Positions 11,974-25,119 of a stretch of 64,000 nt of DNA are shown here, piece after piece (position 1 is the stretch's first letter; every line of letters starts with the position of its first letter). This DNA is from Silurus meridionalis. Lineage: Eukaryota > Chordata > Actinopteri > Siluriformes > Siluridae. The position numbers and the translations under genes were made by a program. The DNA is taken from NCBI RefSeq assembly GCF_014805685.1, contig NC_060906.1:17550664-17614663 (forward strand). Reading direction: 5' to 3'. A model generated the notes under the pieces. It saw only the letters and a list, made by a program, of their open reading frames with translations. It was not told the origin of the DNA and did not search any database.

Positions 11974-13012
11974 TACACTACATTGCCAAAAGTATTCACT
12001 CACCCATCCAAATAATTGAATTCAGATGTTCCAATCACTTCTATTTCCAAATCCACTTCTACAATAATTTGTGAAAAAAATGCTACTAAATATTCCACAG
12101 TCAACTGTTAGTGGTATAACAAAGTGGAAGCGATTGGGAATGTCAGCAACTCAGCCACGAAGTGTTAGACCACGTAAAATCACAAAGCGGGTCAGTGGAA
12201 GCTGAGACACATGACACAGAGGTCACCAACATTCTGCAGCGTCAATAGCTAAAGATCTTCAAACCTTATTTGGCCTTCAGATTAGCGCAAGAACAATGCG
12301 TAGGGAGCTTCATGGAATAGGTGCAGCTGCATCCAAGCCATCACCCAGTGCAATGCAAAGCATTGGATGCAGTGGTGTAAAGCATGCCGCCTGTGGACTC
12401 TAGAGCAGTGGAGACGTGTTCTCTGGAGTGATGAATCACGCTTCACTGTCTGGCAATCTGATAGAGAATGGTACTTGTCTGACTACATTGTTCCAAGAGT
12501 AAAGTTTGGTGGAGGGGGGAATTATAATGTGGGGTTGTTTTTCAGGAGTTGGGCTCTGCATACCAAGACATGTTGGACAACTCCCAACTTTGTGGGAACA
12601 GTTTGGGGACGGCCTATTCCTGTTCCAACATGACTGCACTCCAGTGCACAAAACAATGTCCATAAATACATGGATGAGTGAGTTTGGTGTGGAAGAACTT
12701 GACTGGCCTGAGTCCTGGACAGAGTCCTGACCTCAACCTGATAGAACACCTTTGGGATGAATGAGAGCAGAGACTGCAATCCAGGCCTTCTCGTCCCACA
12801 TCAGTGACCTCATAAATGCACTTCTGGAAGAATGGTCAAAAATTCCCATGAACACATTCCTAAACCTTGTGTAAAGCCTTCCCAGAAGAGTTTAATCTGT
12901 TATAGCTGCAAAGGGCCAAGATTATATTAAACATTATAGATTAATCAAATGTTACCCAAAGTTATTATGCATGTGAATTCAGACAAGCGAATACATTTGG
13001 CAATATAGTGTA
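11974..13012 (+). mobile_element. Tc1/mariner transposon with both terminal repeats, transposase broken
   Basis: The left end tacactacattgccaaaag and the right end (reverse complement tacactatattgccaaatg) are inverted copies with TA ends, the Tc1 hallmark. In between, a plus-strand transposase can be followed in pieces. A helix-turn-helix-like N-terminal region lies near 12086-12350, and the catalytic part at 12367-12730 has LWSDESRFTVWQSDRE (second region with Asp), a GGGG(I)-type block, HDCTPVHKT and the PDLNLIEHLW-like region near 12735. Stops and frameshifts (for example after 12204) inactivate it. Length of about 1.04 kb is below the usual 1.2-1.6 kb, so internal loss is likely. Confidence 0.85.
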
Positions 13013-13402
13013 GCAACACACACTTTTACAAATTGACTAAAAGGTTACTAAATAGAAGTTAGTGAGTGGCCTGTGATTTCCTGTTGTGCACTGGGACAGG
13101 AAGTAGCACCTTACTTCATTTGAAGACCATGTTTTTAAGAACAGTGGCTATACATATTTATTGCACAATATTTAAATTTGCTTTTGTCAATGACTCACTA
13201 CTCCTTTAAAAGTATTTGTACACTTGTACACAAAAAATAATGTATTTAATTAGCCACCACTTATGATGCTAAACATTTATTGATATTTTACTGATATTGG
13301 ATCATTGTATGAGTTGATATTTTAATACAAACTGCCAGATTGATATTGTACATGTTTCACCATTGTCTAATTGTCTAATATATGCTTTGTGCCTCATTTA
13401 CC

Positions 13403-13880
13403 ATATACAGTACAGACCAAAAGTTTGGACACACCTTCTCATTCAAAGAGTTTTCTTTATTTTCATGACTATGAAAATTGTAGAGTCACACTGAAGGCAT
13501 CAAGGGCTATTTGACCAAGAAGGAGAGTGATGGGGTGCTGCGCCAGATGACCTGGCCTCCACAGTCACCGGACCTGAACCCAATCGAGAAGTTGGAAGAC
13601 CATTTCAGGTAACTACCTCTTGAAGCTCATCAAGAGAATGCCAAGAGTGTGCAAAGCAGTAATCAAAGCAAAAGGTGGCTACTTTGAAGAACCTAGAATA
13701 TGACATTTTTCAGTTGTTTCACACTTTTTTGTTATATATATAATTCCATATATAATTCCACATGTGTTAATTCATAGTTTTGATGCCTTCAGTGTGAATC
13801 TACAATTTTCATAGTCATGAAAATAAAGAAAACTCTTTGAATGAGAAGGTGTGTCCAAACTTTTGGTCTGTACTGTATAT
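13403..13880 (+). mobile_element. Internally deleted Tc1-like element with ~100-bp inverted repeats
   Basis: Positions 13403-13503 and 13775-13880 are near-perfect inverted repeats (atatacagtacagaccaaaa at the left, its complement at the right). The short interior (13505-13730) still encodes the C-terminal end of a Tc1 transposase, with TWPPQSPDLNPIE, the third catalytic region. Most of the transposase is deleted, leaving a 478-bp non-autonomous, hairpin-forming copy. Confidence 0.85.
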
Positions 13881-14090
13881 TTATTTTCAGATCATATAAA
13901 CACACAATTTGCACTAAATATTTAAATAAGAATTTCCTTTTGTCCAGTGTAATTAGATAAAAAAAAATCTACACAAGTAACTGCATAGATTGCTGTATGT
14001 CTTACACTTTCTAGAGTGATGTTGATATTATGACCCTTAGATCCACTAGAGGGCAACCATGGCCCACTGTTTACATTTATTGAACATTTC

Positions 14091-14093
<3 letters not shown>

Positions 14094-14156
<63 letters not shown>

Positions 14157-14164
14157 TGTACTAA

Positions 14165-14229
<65 letters not shown>
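14094..14229. repeat. Compound microsatellite (CA)n then (TA)n
   Basis: About 60 bases of (CA)n followed after a 15-bp spacer by about 60 bases of (TA)n. The open frames across it are only dipeptide-repeat translations of the microsatellite. Confidence 0.95.
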
Positions 14230-14230
<1 letters not shown>

Positions 14231-17200
14231 TTATTGAACTTACTTTAATCCTTGCATTTTAATTACTCTTGACTAAGCTATTATTTTTAGACTATATTAC
14301 AGAGGCTGAAAAAAGCACTTCTGTAATTAAAAATTCTGGATCCGATCAATTTTTTATCTGCAAAACCTAAAGAAAAACCAAAGCTGTTAATACTCCAGAG
14401 CAGTTTGGTTCTCCAGCACAGAAAATAACAGCGACAAAGCGTCTACCCCAAGCTTTTTTTATAGAGAGAGATAAGAGTGAGTTGGGCTCTTCCTGACTGC
14501 AGGACATGTATGATATAAATGATACGATGTCCTGTGCCATGTTTGATAAACTGGTTGTGCCATTCTTTGCTTCTTTGTTTTCTTCGCTAGTAATATTTTA
14601 CAGCACAGACATACAGTTGTTAATGCAAGGTTCTGATAAAGCATTATATCGTTACTCCGATTGCATGTTGTTATGCTGCAAATGTAATAAAGCTTTCAAG
14701 GCTAGATCAGGGATCAGTAGTGAAAGTTTTTTGCAGTATTATTTAATAATATGTTTATCCAAGTTTAAAATCTACATAGAGTTTTCAGAGCATTTCCACA
14801 CTCCTTACCAAAACAATCACTTGTAAGTTGTTTTTGTTTGTTTGTTTGTTTTGCAAAGCATGCAAAAGCCTCCAACACAAAGCAAATCCAATATACCATA
14901 AGAAAAACTTGCAAATCACTTGGCACTCTAAATTCATATACTGTATATTATTGCATCACCCTGACCAAAATCAAGGCAATGACTTTGCAGAGTCTTATTT
15001 AAATATACTGCAAATCAATCCACTCTTGACCTTTCTGTTGTCCATAAAAGTCTTTTTGAATAACAGTATCTAAACATGCATGGAACAAATTCTAGCTAAA
15101 TTGCACCATAACATAAAGTAAGTGAGTTTCCATTCACGTCCCAGTCAAGCTCACATTTTTCCCCAGGAGAAATTTGGTTTATTTCTGTATTAATCTGAAT
15201 AAACAGTGGCTAGCAATGTGCCAAAATATGAACCTTTTTCTTTCCTCATCATTAATGTAATCAGTGCGTATGCATTATTACACCTGGCAAAATGACTAGA
15301 GGCTCAACCCCTTAAATTCCTCGTGTTATCAGTGGGTCCAGACGGTCTTCTTCAGTTCATTTTGTCCTATTACTTTAACATCTGTTATATAGTAATGTTC
15401 ATGTATGTAGCACATGCCACATAGCACATAGTACATCAAGTGCTGTGTTGCGACTGGAAGCTAAATTATAAAATCACTTCTATGAGTTAAAATGAACATA
15501 TGATTTTTGGTAAAAAGTGCACACAATGTTTACAATCATTTCTAAAAAGAAGTATTTGATCTAAGTCAGGGTGTCGAATCTTATCCACAAATGATTGCTG
15601 TGGTTGCAGGTTTTTGTTCCAACCAATTAAGAGTCACACTTGATTGTAATCTAGTCAAGTGTGTAATCAAGTGTGGCTGTTTTGGTGTCCATTTTTATAT
15701 CAGTACAGATGATTCGCTTCTGTTTTCATTGAAATAATTAGATTTTAAACCATGGTGCCATTTATCATTTTTTCTATCAGTATCTCAGTTTGGTTTTGGT
15801 AGCTGAACACACTTCTCTGCCTGGCTTCATGATGTTTAGACATCAGGGCCACTGAGGCAACACAACTTCCTGTTGGGCAGAAAATAGAAAGCTGAAGATA
15901 ACTAGTAGGTGTAGATTGTGATCTCTGAGAGCATCACTGTTTAGATGTTATCATATTAGCCCTTGATATCATGTGTTATACATATTGTATACCTGTAGAC
16001 ATTTAAAGGGTTGTTAATGTCACAGTCAAACATCTGTGATAGAAAAATCATCCTCCTGGGTCTGTGTATCTAAAATGTGTGGAATGTGATGCAGACATTG
16101 ACCAGGCTTCAGGTCAGTAACACACTGCAAATTCTTTGCCATCAGCTCCATGCTTTTAAATCTGTTTGCCATTATGGCATGTCAAAAGAGCTTGTCCATT
16201 ATCTTCACTCAGAAATGCCATGTGTGGGTCCTACACACAAGTAATCTGATGTGTTTGTGTCTAGCCCTTTATTTTGGAAACTTAGTTAACTGCAATGTTT
16301 AAATTGTGTTCTGTAATCTCAGACAGTCTGGTGAACAAAGGGACATGAAATAATCATTTTTAGAAATATTTTTTAAACACATGGATTTATTTAAGCAAAA
16401 CAATTTTCCACCTTTCCACTTTTTTCCTCTCTATTTAGCTATATAGTATTACTGGCATTGATATGCAATCACATATGCACATGCATATACGCATTGCGTG
16501 AGAAGCCATGTCTTACATTCTTTCTCTCAGTTTTGAAACCGACATGCCGTTCACTAATCTTTGTCTTCCTGTACACAGAAACCCACTCCCCATTTTCCTC
16601 CTGCCAGGATGTTTTTTTTACCATCTCATTCTATTCGCAATCATTTTAGTAACTTCACAGAGCCACTGATAAGAATGCTGTAGTCCGATTTTTGCTGCTA
16701 AAGGAAGGGTGGATCGTGAGACGTTCAAGTCAAGATGACGATATTTCTGTTCTGTTAAAAGGACTTAACAGACAACAAGGATTTTTCTGCTGGCCCAAAC
16801 TCAGAATCACTGACATCTTTTTACATTTTTTTATCCATTAATATGCTTCAAGGAACAGCGCAACCAAGTGTAAGTTTAGGTTATAGTTTCTTTCCAATCA
16901 GATTTCAGCCGTCACATCACGTGTTGCTGGGGTCAAAGCTATTTTTCCACAAGGCCTTCAGGATCAGCACTGCAGCCAATTGTAGCGTAAAGTCCATGTT
17001 ACTTACAACTGTTGCTTTAACCAAACACATTGTAATTCACCATTTAGCAGTTGTGCAATAGCATTCGCATTTTCATGTCCTTTGATTGAATGATCAGAGA
17101 GTGCACTCATCAGAGCTTGTAAACCACATCTGTATTCCTGTGGCTTTAATAGCTGTTTTTTTATTACACAATAGCTGACAGAATAAAATAAAAAAATTAA

Positions 17201-17543
17201 TTTGGTCGTGGATAAACTTACAAAAACATTTACAAGAGAAGGTGGATATTTGGAGGAAAGATCGGCTAACAGTTCAAAACAGTTGTTCAGTTTTTTATAA
17301 ACCATTTATATTTGTGTTTTCTTTCCCATTAAATTAGCAAAGAAAAAAATAAAAAATTTGCCTTCATTTCAAATCCTCAGGAAAACTGCAATACACTGAA
17401 AGAATGAACAAAAATGCCCAGAAATGCCCAGAAAACCCAGTGTGATTTTCTGAGGTTAATATTAATGCTTCTGCTAGAGATGATGTATGCTAATTCCCAC
17501 TAGTGCCACTATCAATAGGTGGCATTGTGGGTAATTTAGGAAA
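14230..17543. other. Intergenic DNA, no gene recognised
   Basis: AT-rich sequence with small unconvincing open frames. The only recognised item is a decayed half copy of a hAT MITE at about 15569-15690, similar to the better copy at 34999-35196. Confidence 0.4.
15569..15690. repeat. Decayed half of a hAT-type MITE
   Basis: Begins cagggtgtcgaatctta and continues with a tgcaggtttttgttccaacc block, which matches, with changes, the left half of the palindromic element at 34999-35196 (caggggtctccaatctt ... tgcaggttttcattccaacc). The right half is not present. Confidence 0.5.
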
Positions 17544-17551
17544 CTGCTATC

Positions 17552-18524
17552 CAGTGTTGGGCAGTAACCCGTTACTAGTAACGCAATTCATTAAAAAAAG
17601 TAACAGGTAACACACCATACGGTAACGGAGTTACTTTATTTAAAAAGTAACGCGTTACAGTATTGGTTACTGTCAAAAGTAACTTTGTTACAGTAACGCG
17701 TTTTTAAATAAAGTAACTCCGTTACCGTTACCGTATGGTGCGTTACCCGTTACTTTTTTAAATGAATGAATTTCAGCTGAAGTGTAGACTACAGTCTAAC
17801 CTGTTTACAGCAGAGACGCATTGTAGGATTGGTGGATTAACCACTGTAAACATGAAGACGCACTGTGGGCGTGCCTCCGTTTATTCAGGTCTGTGCGGCA
17901 GTAATGGCGAGTCGAGGCGAGAGCAAGACGAGTTTCTCAAAGTGGAAATATGATCATTATTTCACTTTAGTTGAGCATAAAGCTAAGCTGACATAAATGT
18001 AAGCTGTGTCTTTCTGGTTCGAAGCTCGTATCTACTGCGATAGCAGTACCTGCAGAAACTCCATGCCTCGACGAAGCTAGAAGCTAGAAGCTAACCCGGT
18101 GTTCTGTTGTACATTGTTGATAGTTTTCATACTTAAGCTGTGAAAGGAACATTTTTAAGGGCTCAACACAACAGCTTTTATGATGCAGAAGCCACTTTAG
18201 TTTTTGATTGTGAATATATTATTCAGCTTGTTTTATTATTTATTTCAGAAATCCTTGTGATATATTTAGTTTGTGCTGGTCTGACTTAAATAAAATAGTG
18301 TTTAAAAATTACTTTGTGCTTAAATCAGTTTTGTGTTTGTATAGACCATTACACATAAAAGTGCATTAATGGGAACATTAAAGAACGTTCTTTAAAAAAG
18401 TAACTGAAAAGTTACTTTTAACAGTAACGCATTGCTTTTTGGTGTAAGTAATCAACAAAGTAATCGAGTTACTTTTTGAATAAAGTAACAAATAACTGTA
18501 ACTAGTTACTATTTTTTAACACTG
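17552..18524. mobile_element. Non-autonomous hAT transposon with 8-bp target-site duplication
   Basis: The element starts cagtgttgggcagtaac and ends ttaacactg, with the internal gttactagt / actagttac motifs repeated near both ends. It is flanked by ctgctatc (17544-17551) and ctgctaac (18525-18532), an 8-bp duplication with one mismatch, as expected for hAT. Near the left end, 17585-17658 and about 17693-17771 are inverted copies of each other, a secondary foldback. No transposase frame was recognised in its 973 bases. Confidence 0.8.
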
Positions 18525-18563
18525 CTGCTAACCAAAGCTATGATAAAACACACATACACCACA

Positions 18564-18566
18564 TAT

Positions 18567-18625
<59 letters not shown>

Positions 18626-18627
18626 TT
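18564..18627. repeat. (TTTA)n microsatellite
   Basis: Sixteen uninterrupted copies of a four-base unit made of three T and one A. Confidence 0.95.
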
Positions 18628-20140
18628 AATATCATTTTAAATATATACAACAGTTTGCATAATAATTATGTGCAAGCTGTTGGAACAAGCATGGTGGATT
18701 AACTTAATTTACCAGCCACTGTGCTGATAGCTGCTCATTTTATATACAGAGTCTGTACTCATTATTTGTTGCTTCTTGTATCTAAAATAAGGATTGAGGC
18801 TTTGCTCAACAAATATGTTATGCATCTCAAGATTTCATTAATGCAGAGGAAGGGATTTGCTCTTAAGAGTATAAACCCACACAGATAAAACAGGAAACAA
18901 AGCTCCCTAATTAGCAAATTACTTTATTCATTCTTAGTGCAGCCTTTATTTTGTTGGTAAAATGATGGAAAACACATGTTTTAATCACACTATTATCCTT
19001 TATACAAAATGGGCAATTTTCCGATTTACTAAAATTGGAAAATAAGCATAAATATAGTATAAATAGTATAAATTGCATCCTAGCACCATCAAGCCCTCAT
19101 TTTTTTTAGCTTTCACAACTGAATAGTTTTTCCCAAACACCCCTCAATTCCCTTACCTTCAAATGAGGCAGGAAGCTTGAGAGAACTTTAAGCTTATCTT
19201 TTGTAAAAGGCAAACATATGGCTGGGGTATATGGAATCCAAATTATGTTTAGAGCCTGTAGTTCTGGAGATATTTTGTTATTACAGTTACATCACACTGG
19301 CAGAGAAAACCCCGCTGCTTCTCTGAGCTGTCAAACATTATGAAGGACCATACTAGATTACACTGTCTCTGTCAATTAGTTTTGACTGCACAGCTATAGA
19401 CGTTCAGGGTATTTGTGTATGTTGGTAGATTTTCCTTAGCCTCCTAAAAACATTGAAAATGCTGATGATAAAGAAATTGTGTTTGGCTTGTAAGATATTT
19501 TGAGATGTGGTCTTGAATGTCATCACTCTATATGTGTTCTTTTCAGCTTGTTTTGCTGAACTGAGGGTGCCAGCATCTTTCAATACACCCGTCTGCTAGC
19601 AATTCTATTCCTTCTCAACAGGCAACCATATACTGTTGCTAAGGTTTAGCACCATAATAATATTTGCAAGCGTCTTTATTATTTACACTTTATGGTAGAG
19701 TATATGTGATTCTATAGTGTGGTTTTGTTGGTTAGCTGAATTTGCTTTTGTATTACAGACTTTACAGACTGGTCACCCTGAGGTGTGGTTGTGGTTATGT
19801 AGGCACTCTTACATTGTACATGTTTGACTTATAAATGGTTTAAAACAGAAAATGTGGAAAATAAAATAAAAAAATATATAGTTTTTGTTAGTAAAAAATG
19901 TATGTCCACAGTACTTAAGAGGAGCCAAGTACTAACATTTTGACCGTATTGGAAATGCTAATTGTTCTTACCTAATTAATGTAAATTTTACCTTAAATTT
20001 CACTGTAATTTCACCAAAAAACACGTCTCCACTGTTCTGGGGTTCAGTGGCGGTGTGCCACTGGACAATTTTAAAGTATCCTCTGTTTTGTTTTCAAACC
20101 ATTTATAATGCCAAACATGTACAATGTGAGACTGTTTATT
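18628..20140. other. Intergenic DNA, nothing recognised
   Basis: About 1.5 kb of AT-rich sequence with no coding exon, RNA gene or known repeat that I can support. Confidence 0.4.
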
Positions 20141-20148
20141 ATTATTAA

Positions 20149-21720
20149 ATGCTGACCCTTCCACCTACCGAGGGAATTCACAATAATTTTACTCATCGCT
20201 GTTTACATCCCCCCAACGCTAACAACAGCGACCGAATCGGCGCACTCAGTAAACTTTACCAGATTATGAGCAAACAACAGACAGCACACCCGGATGAATT
20301 TCTCATCACTGCTGGGAACTTTAATCATGCAGATTTAAAGTCTTCTCTAACAAAACTTCATCAGCACATAGAGTTTCCCACAAGGGGCAACAATACATTG
20401 GACTTAGCATACACAAACAGCAAAGGAGCATACAAAGTCTCCTTCCCTCCCCCACATTGGACTCATCACCATCACACACAGACCCAGGGTGAGAGTCACC
20501 AGACCAACCTAGAAGGAGATACGTATGTGGCAAGAGAGGGCGCAGTCCGCCCTTAAAGACTGTTTTGACACAACAGAATGGGACATGAGAATCAATTAAT
20601 GCAAGGTAGCCAGACCAGACAACATACCTGGTTGGGTTCTAAAGGACTGTGCTGAAGAACTCAAGGATGCACTTACTGACATCTTTAACATCTCACTAAG
20701 TCAAACAGTTATAAGCCGCACTCATCCAGCCACAATGACTACGGCCCGTTGCACTGACCCCCATCATTATGAAGTGCCTTGAGCGACTGGTCATGCAGCA
20801 CATAAAATCATTTCTTCCTCCCTACCACCACCGTTCCAGTTTGCATATAAAACCAACAGATCCACAGAGGATGCCATCTCAGCCACTCTCCATCCAGCCC
20901 TGACACACCTGGACTCCAAAGACTCCTGTGTGTGAATGCTGTTCTTGGATTTGGAATTGGGACTTCCCACTATGTAACTGGGTGCTGGACTTCTTATCAG
21001 AGAGACCACAAAATGTATGAGTTGGTAGAAAAACATCTAAGACCATCAAGCTAAGCATAGGGGCGCCACTAGGGTGCATGCTCAGCCCGCTGCTCTTTAC
21101 CCTGTTGACCCATGATTGTGTACCCAGTTACAGCACCAACCAGATCGTCAAGTTTGCAAATTACAGGACTGTAGTGGGCTTCATCACCAACAGCAATGAG
21201 GTGAACTACAGGCTCCTGTTGACTTCAGGAGAGGACCTCCACAGCACCCCCCACTAACCATCAACAGTGCCCCAATGGGGAGGGTAACCAGCACAAAGTT
21301 CCTGGGGGTGCATATCTTTGATGACAAACACCACATCACTGGCCAAAAAAGCTTAGTCATGCCTCTACTTCCTCCGCAAACTGAGAAAAGCATGAGTCCC
21401 ACCTCCCATCATGTGCTCCTTTTACCGGGGTGCTGTTAAGAGCATCCTCACCAACTGCATCACTGTGTGGTATGGAGGCTACACTGCCTCCTGTCAAAAG
21501 ACTCTGCAACGCATAGTGAATGCAGAGAGCAAGATCACTTTATACTCTCTGCAGAATTCTGCACAAATGGACATGTTTACAAACACCTATTTAAAAACCG
21601 TTACATGTACAAATTCTTTAAATCTGACACTGTTGCACTTTCACACATTACAGTATTAATTAGTACTACTGTCATACTGCTGCTATCTGTCTTGCACCTT
21701 ACAAATGCCTTTATACTTAG
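20149..21720 (+). mobile_element. Degenerate LINE (endonuclease and RT remnants), interrupted by the BEL element
   Basis: Positions 20149-20450 encode the C-terminal half of an apurinic-type endonuclease, with GNFNHADLKSSLTKLHQHI and a following FPTRGNNTLDLAYTN block, as in the L2/Rex-like LINEs of fish. From 20600 to 21560 the RT and C-terminal parts can be followed in pieces across stops and shifts (KVARPDNIPGW, then [18 protein letters not shown], then CSFYRGAVKSILTNC). The sequence stops at the 5' LTR of the BEL element. The probable continuation of its 3' UTR resumes after the other LTR at 27352, ending near 27718 with a gtcaaataaa-type tail. Confidence 0.75.
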
Positions 21721-22354
21721 TGTAACTAACTCTTAGAAAAGAGTTAGTAAGGTAATGATTTTGAGCTCCATTTTGTTTGGTCTCTTCCGCCCCATACGGT
21801 ATTGTCTTTTAGCCCCGCCCCCTTACGGTATAATCCTTTGACTCTGCCCCCCACTAGTTAGTGTGACGTACACCATGGTAAAGGAAAGTCATGTCGCTTA
21901 AATGCTCTGAAATCGTACAAGGTTCTTAAGGAAAGTAAGGGATAATTAAGCACAAGGTTCTTAAGGAAAGTAAGGGATAATTAAGCACCTAGCTGGAACG
22001 GGAACAAGGTACTATGATTGATTTGTTTGATGTGTATATGTATTAATATTTTGGTTAATCTATTTAACTGTGAAGTGTTTTAATGTGTTGTTGTCACTGC
22101 CACATCTGTGACATCATCGTGTGACATCACAGGGTTTCTTTTGAATGGCTATTCATGTTTATGTTTGTAAGAGCTGATTGTTTTATTTGTTATTTATCTG
22201 TTCTGTAGCTCTTACGGTGTTTCACTAAGAAAAGGTTTCTCATCAAGGAAAGGTAGATTTTGTGTTTCCCAAGGAAAGGCTGACGGCTGAACACAAAATA
22301 AAGGCTTTTGAAACATCAGTACACTTCACCATTGTCTGGCTGGGGTTAGCTACA
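21721..22354 (+). repeat. 5' LTR of BEL/Pao element
   Basis: Starts tgtaactaactc and ends ggttagctaca (TG...CA). It is preceded by cttag at 21716-21720, which recurs right after the 3' LTR at 27352-27356 as a 5-bp target-site duplication. It is 634 bases long against 570 for the 3' LTR. Two tandem duplications seen only here (29-bp unit, 21795-21823 and 21824-21852; 35-bp unit, 21917-21951 and 21952-21986) account for the 64-base difference. An aataaa signal lies near 22299. Confidence 0.9.
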
Positions 22355-23034
22355 GTAAGAGCTTGACCCGCATCGATTCCAATAACTGTTGTCTACAACG
22401 GGCCACGGAGGGTCTTCAAAGCGCCAGTTACAGCTTCTGCTACATCACCACCACAAGGCATCAGCGTGGACTCATCAAGCTGCTTCCTTGCGCCTGACCT
22501 ATATTTCGGACAGCGGTCTCACAGATTCGGTGCAATGGTCAAGTACAACCACACTTACGGACATTGATGCAAGGTCGTGAGTATTAATCTACTATAGTAC
22601 AACGATACGACGAGCAACGGATGAACGGCTTCTCGGACTGAACTTTCAAAACTCATCGGCTAAGCAACAAGAGCAACAAGATAAACTGTGATTATATTTG
22701 TGCCCATGCCTGTAGGCATCCACATGGACTTTGTCTAATTAAGGACATAGAATTTTGTTTTTTGGATTTTGCATTCATCCACTTAGTTAACACTGTTTAT
22801 TGAGGATTTAACATTCACATTTCCCTCATTTGAATTTATTATTGTTGATAACTTGTTCATTGTAGTATTTACACTGACATTTACAATACTTCTAGTGTCT
22901 ATATGTTAATGCATATATGTCAGCTGCTTAAATTGATGGTCTGATATTTTATGTTTATACAGTGCTTATTCAGGGCTTCCATATCTGTTAAGGGGGTCTT
23001 CTTCCGCCATTAGAGTTAAAATTTATTAGTGATA

Positions 23035-24930
23035 ATGTCACAGTCAGGAAATGAGATAGAGGTGGAGGAGCAGATGGCTAGTTACCAGCATGAAGATTTA
23101 CAAGGTGAAACCCACATAATGGTAGACCAATCAGAGCGACCGTGTCTGAAGGAAACAAATGAAGTTAAACAACAATGTCTAACTGATCTTCAAGTCAAAT
23201 TTAATAAGGATGATAATGCTCTTGAAGGTCCAAGACGCTCTGAACGCACACGCCATCCTACAGAGAAGATGCTCGCGCACCAATATGAAGAGGCCAAGAG
23301 AAAGAGAAAAGGCTGTTTGCCATGTACGAACAGTGGAAGCTTCACGCAAGGAAGGCAAGAGATCAGCTAAAGACTTATATGTCAGAGAGTCAGCTCTGGC
23401 CTCTCATTGACGAGCTTAAGAAAAGTAAAGATAACATGATGAACATTTATTATGAAATTCGAAATCTCACCTCACCCTCTACCGACATAAGAAGAAGAGT
23501 TGATACGTGTGAAGCTGTGACCACAGAAATCATCAACATTGCATACAGCAGAGCTATAAATGAGGAAAGCGGGTTTGATGAGCCGCAGGAAAGACACCGC
23601 CTTCACGAACTGCTCCGCCACGATTATGCAAAGTCTGTCTATGGATCCGCAGCTTCTTGGACAAGTCACAGCCAGTCCGATCACTACTCCATAACGTCAT
23701 CCATGATAGTAAAGCGTGGGCGCAGCAGCTGAACTAGCAGTAAAGGAAGCAAATTATCAGATGCTGCTGGAAGAAGAAAAGCAAAAGGAATCTATAAGGG
23801 AGCTAGAGGAACAACAACGCAAGACACTAGAGGCACAACGCAAGGCTCTAGAGGCACAAAGGCATAAGTTGGAGCGATTACAGGCAGCGAAAGAGATAAG
23901 GGCCGCTCAAGCCAAGTTGAAGATCTACGAAAGGGAGACAGATCACAAGGATGCTATTTATCTCAAGAAGGAAAGGAATATGGAAGCAAAGAATACACCC
24001 GTAACTACAGTGCCCCTCTCTCAAGTTGCAACGCCCCATCATACAGACATTCCCTCTCTCACTCAGCTCTTTCAAGACAACATAGCCTTAAATAGGCTTC
24101 CTGTTCTTGAGCCATTCGTCTTCAACGGCGATCCCATACAATTCATTGAATGGAAGGCAGCATTCACTTCACTCATAGACCAAAGGGCAATCACGCCAGC
24201 GAAAAACTATACTACCTAAAAGTACATTGGTGGCCCAGCACGGCAGGCTTTAGATGGCAACTTTTACCGAAATGACAATGAAGCATACCAAGAGGCGTGG
24301 GACAAACTAAATCGTCGTTTTGGCCAGCCATTCGCCATTCAGAGAGCGTTTAGAGAGAAGCTCACCAACTGGCCGAGAATTCCATCGAAGGATGCTGAAG
24401 GACTGAGACGCTTCTCAGATTTTCTGAATGCTTGTCAAGATGCCATGCCTCATGTCAAGGGTCTTGACATATTAAACGACTGGGAAGAAAATCAGAAGCT
24501 CGTTCACAAACTACCAGACTGGGCAGCTTTACACTGGAACCGACAAGTCACGCAAAGCCTAAATGAGATTCAAGAATTCCCAAGTTTCAAAGAGTTTGCT
24601 CGATTCACGTCAAATGAAGCCGAGATTGCTTGCAATCCCATTACGTCCTTTCATGCCCTTCATTTGTCAGATTCTATCACTGAGAAGAGAAACCTCAGAG
24701 ATGTGAAGAAAACCAAAGCTAGTGTGTTTACCACTCAAATAGTCACTAAAATGAAAACACAAGTCAGAACAGGGAAAGTTAAGGTTTCATGTATCTTTTG
24801 TCAAGATAATAGACACCAACTACACGCATGCTACAAGTTCACTGAGATGGTGTTAGTTGAGCGACGCAAATATATAAAGGAGAAGAAACTCTGTTATGGA
24901 TGCCTGAAACCCGCCACAGTGTGAGAGACT
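23035..24930 (+). pseudogene. BEL/Pao gag region (broken)
   Basis: A start at about 23035 opens a hydrophilic N-terminal segment that shifts frame near 23320. A coiled-coil-rich segment follows from 23716 (Glu/Gln/Lys/Arg heptads about 20 to 90 residues in), then a capsid-like block with LPVLEPFVFNGDPIQFIEW at about 24090-24150, typical of Pao/DUF1759 gag proteins. A stop at 24217-24219 interrupts it. The frame resumes to about 24920 and includes CIFCQDNRHQLHAC, a zinc-knuckle-like cluster, and a second one (CNHCKGKHPTALH) after another frameshift at about 24940-24990. The role in an intact element would be RNA packaging into virus-like particles. Confidence 0.75.
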
Positions 24931-25119
24931 GCCGTCATCGTCTTTTCTGTAACCACTGTAAAGGAAAGCATCCTACAGCCCTGCATGATGACAACTATAA
25001 AAGAGAAAGGACTACATCAGAACCAGAAACAAATCAAAGTGCTGCTGCAACGTCACTCAGTGTAGCAGGTGAAAGCTCATCAAACACATCTATGGTGATA
25101 CCAGTCTGGGTTTCATCTA

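Noticed and set aside
17762..17953. 63-codon plus frame inside the hAT element
   Set aside because: No similarity to a transposase or host protein that I recognise; most likely a chance frame.
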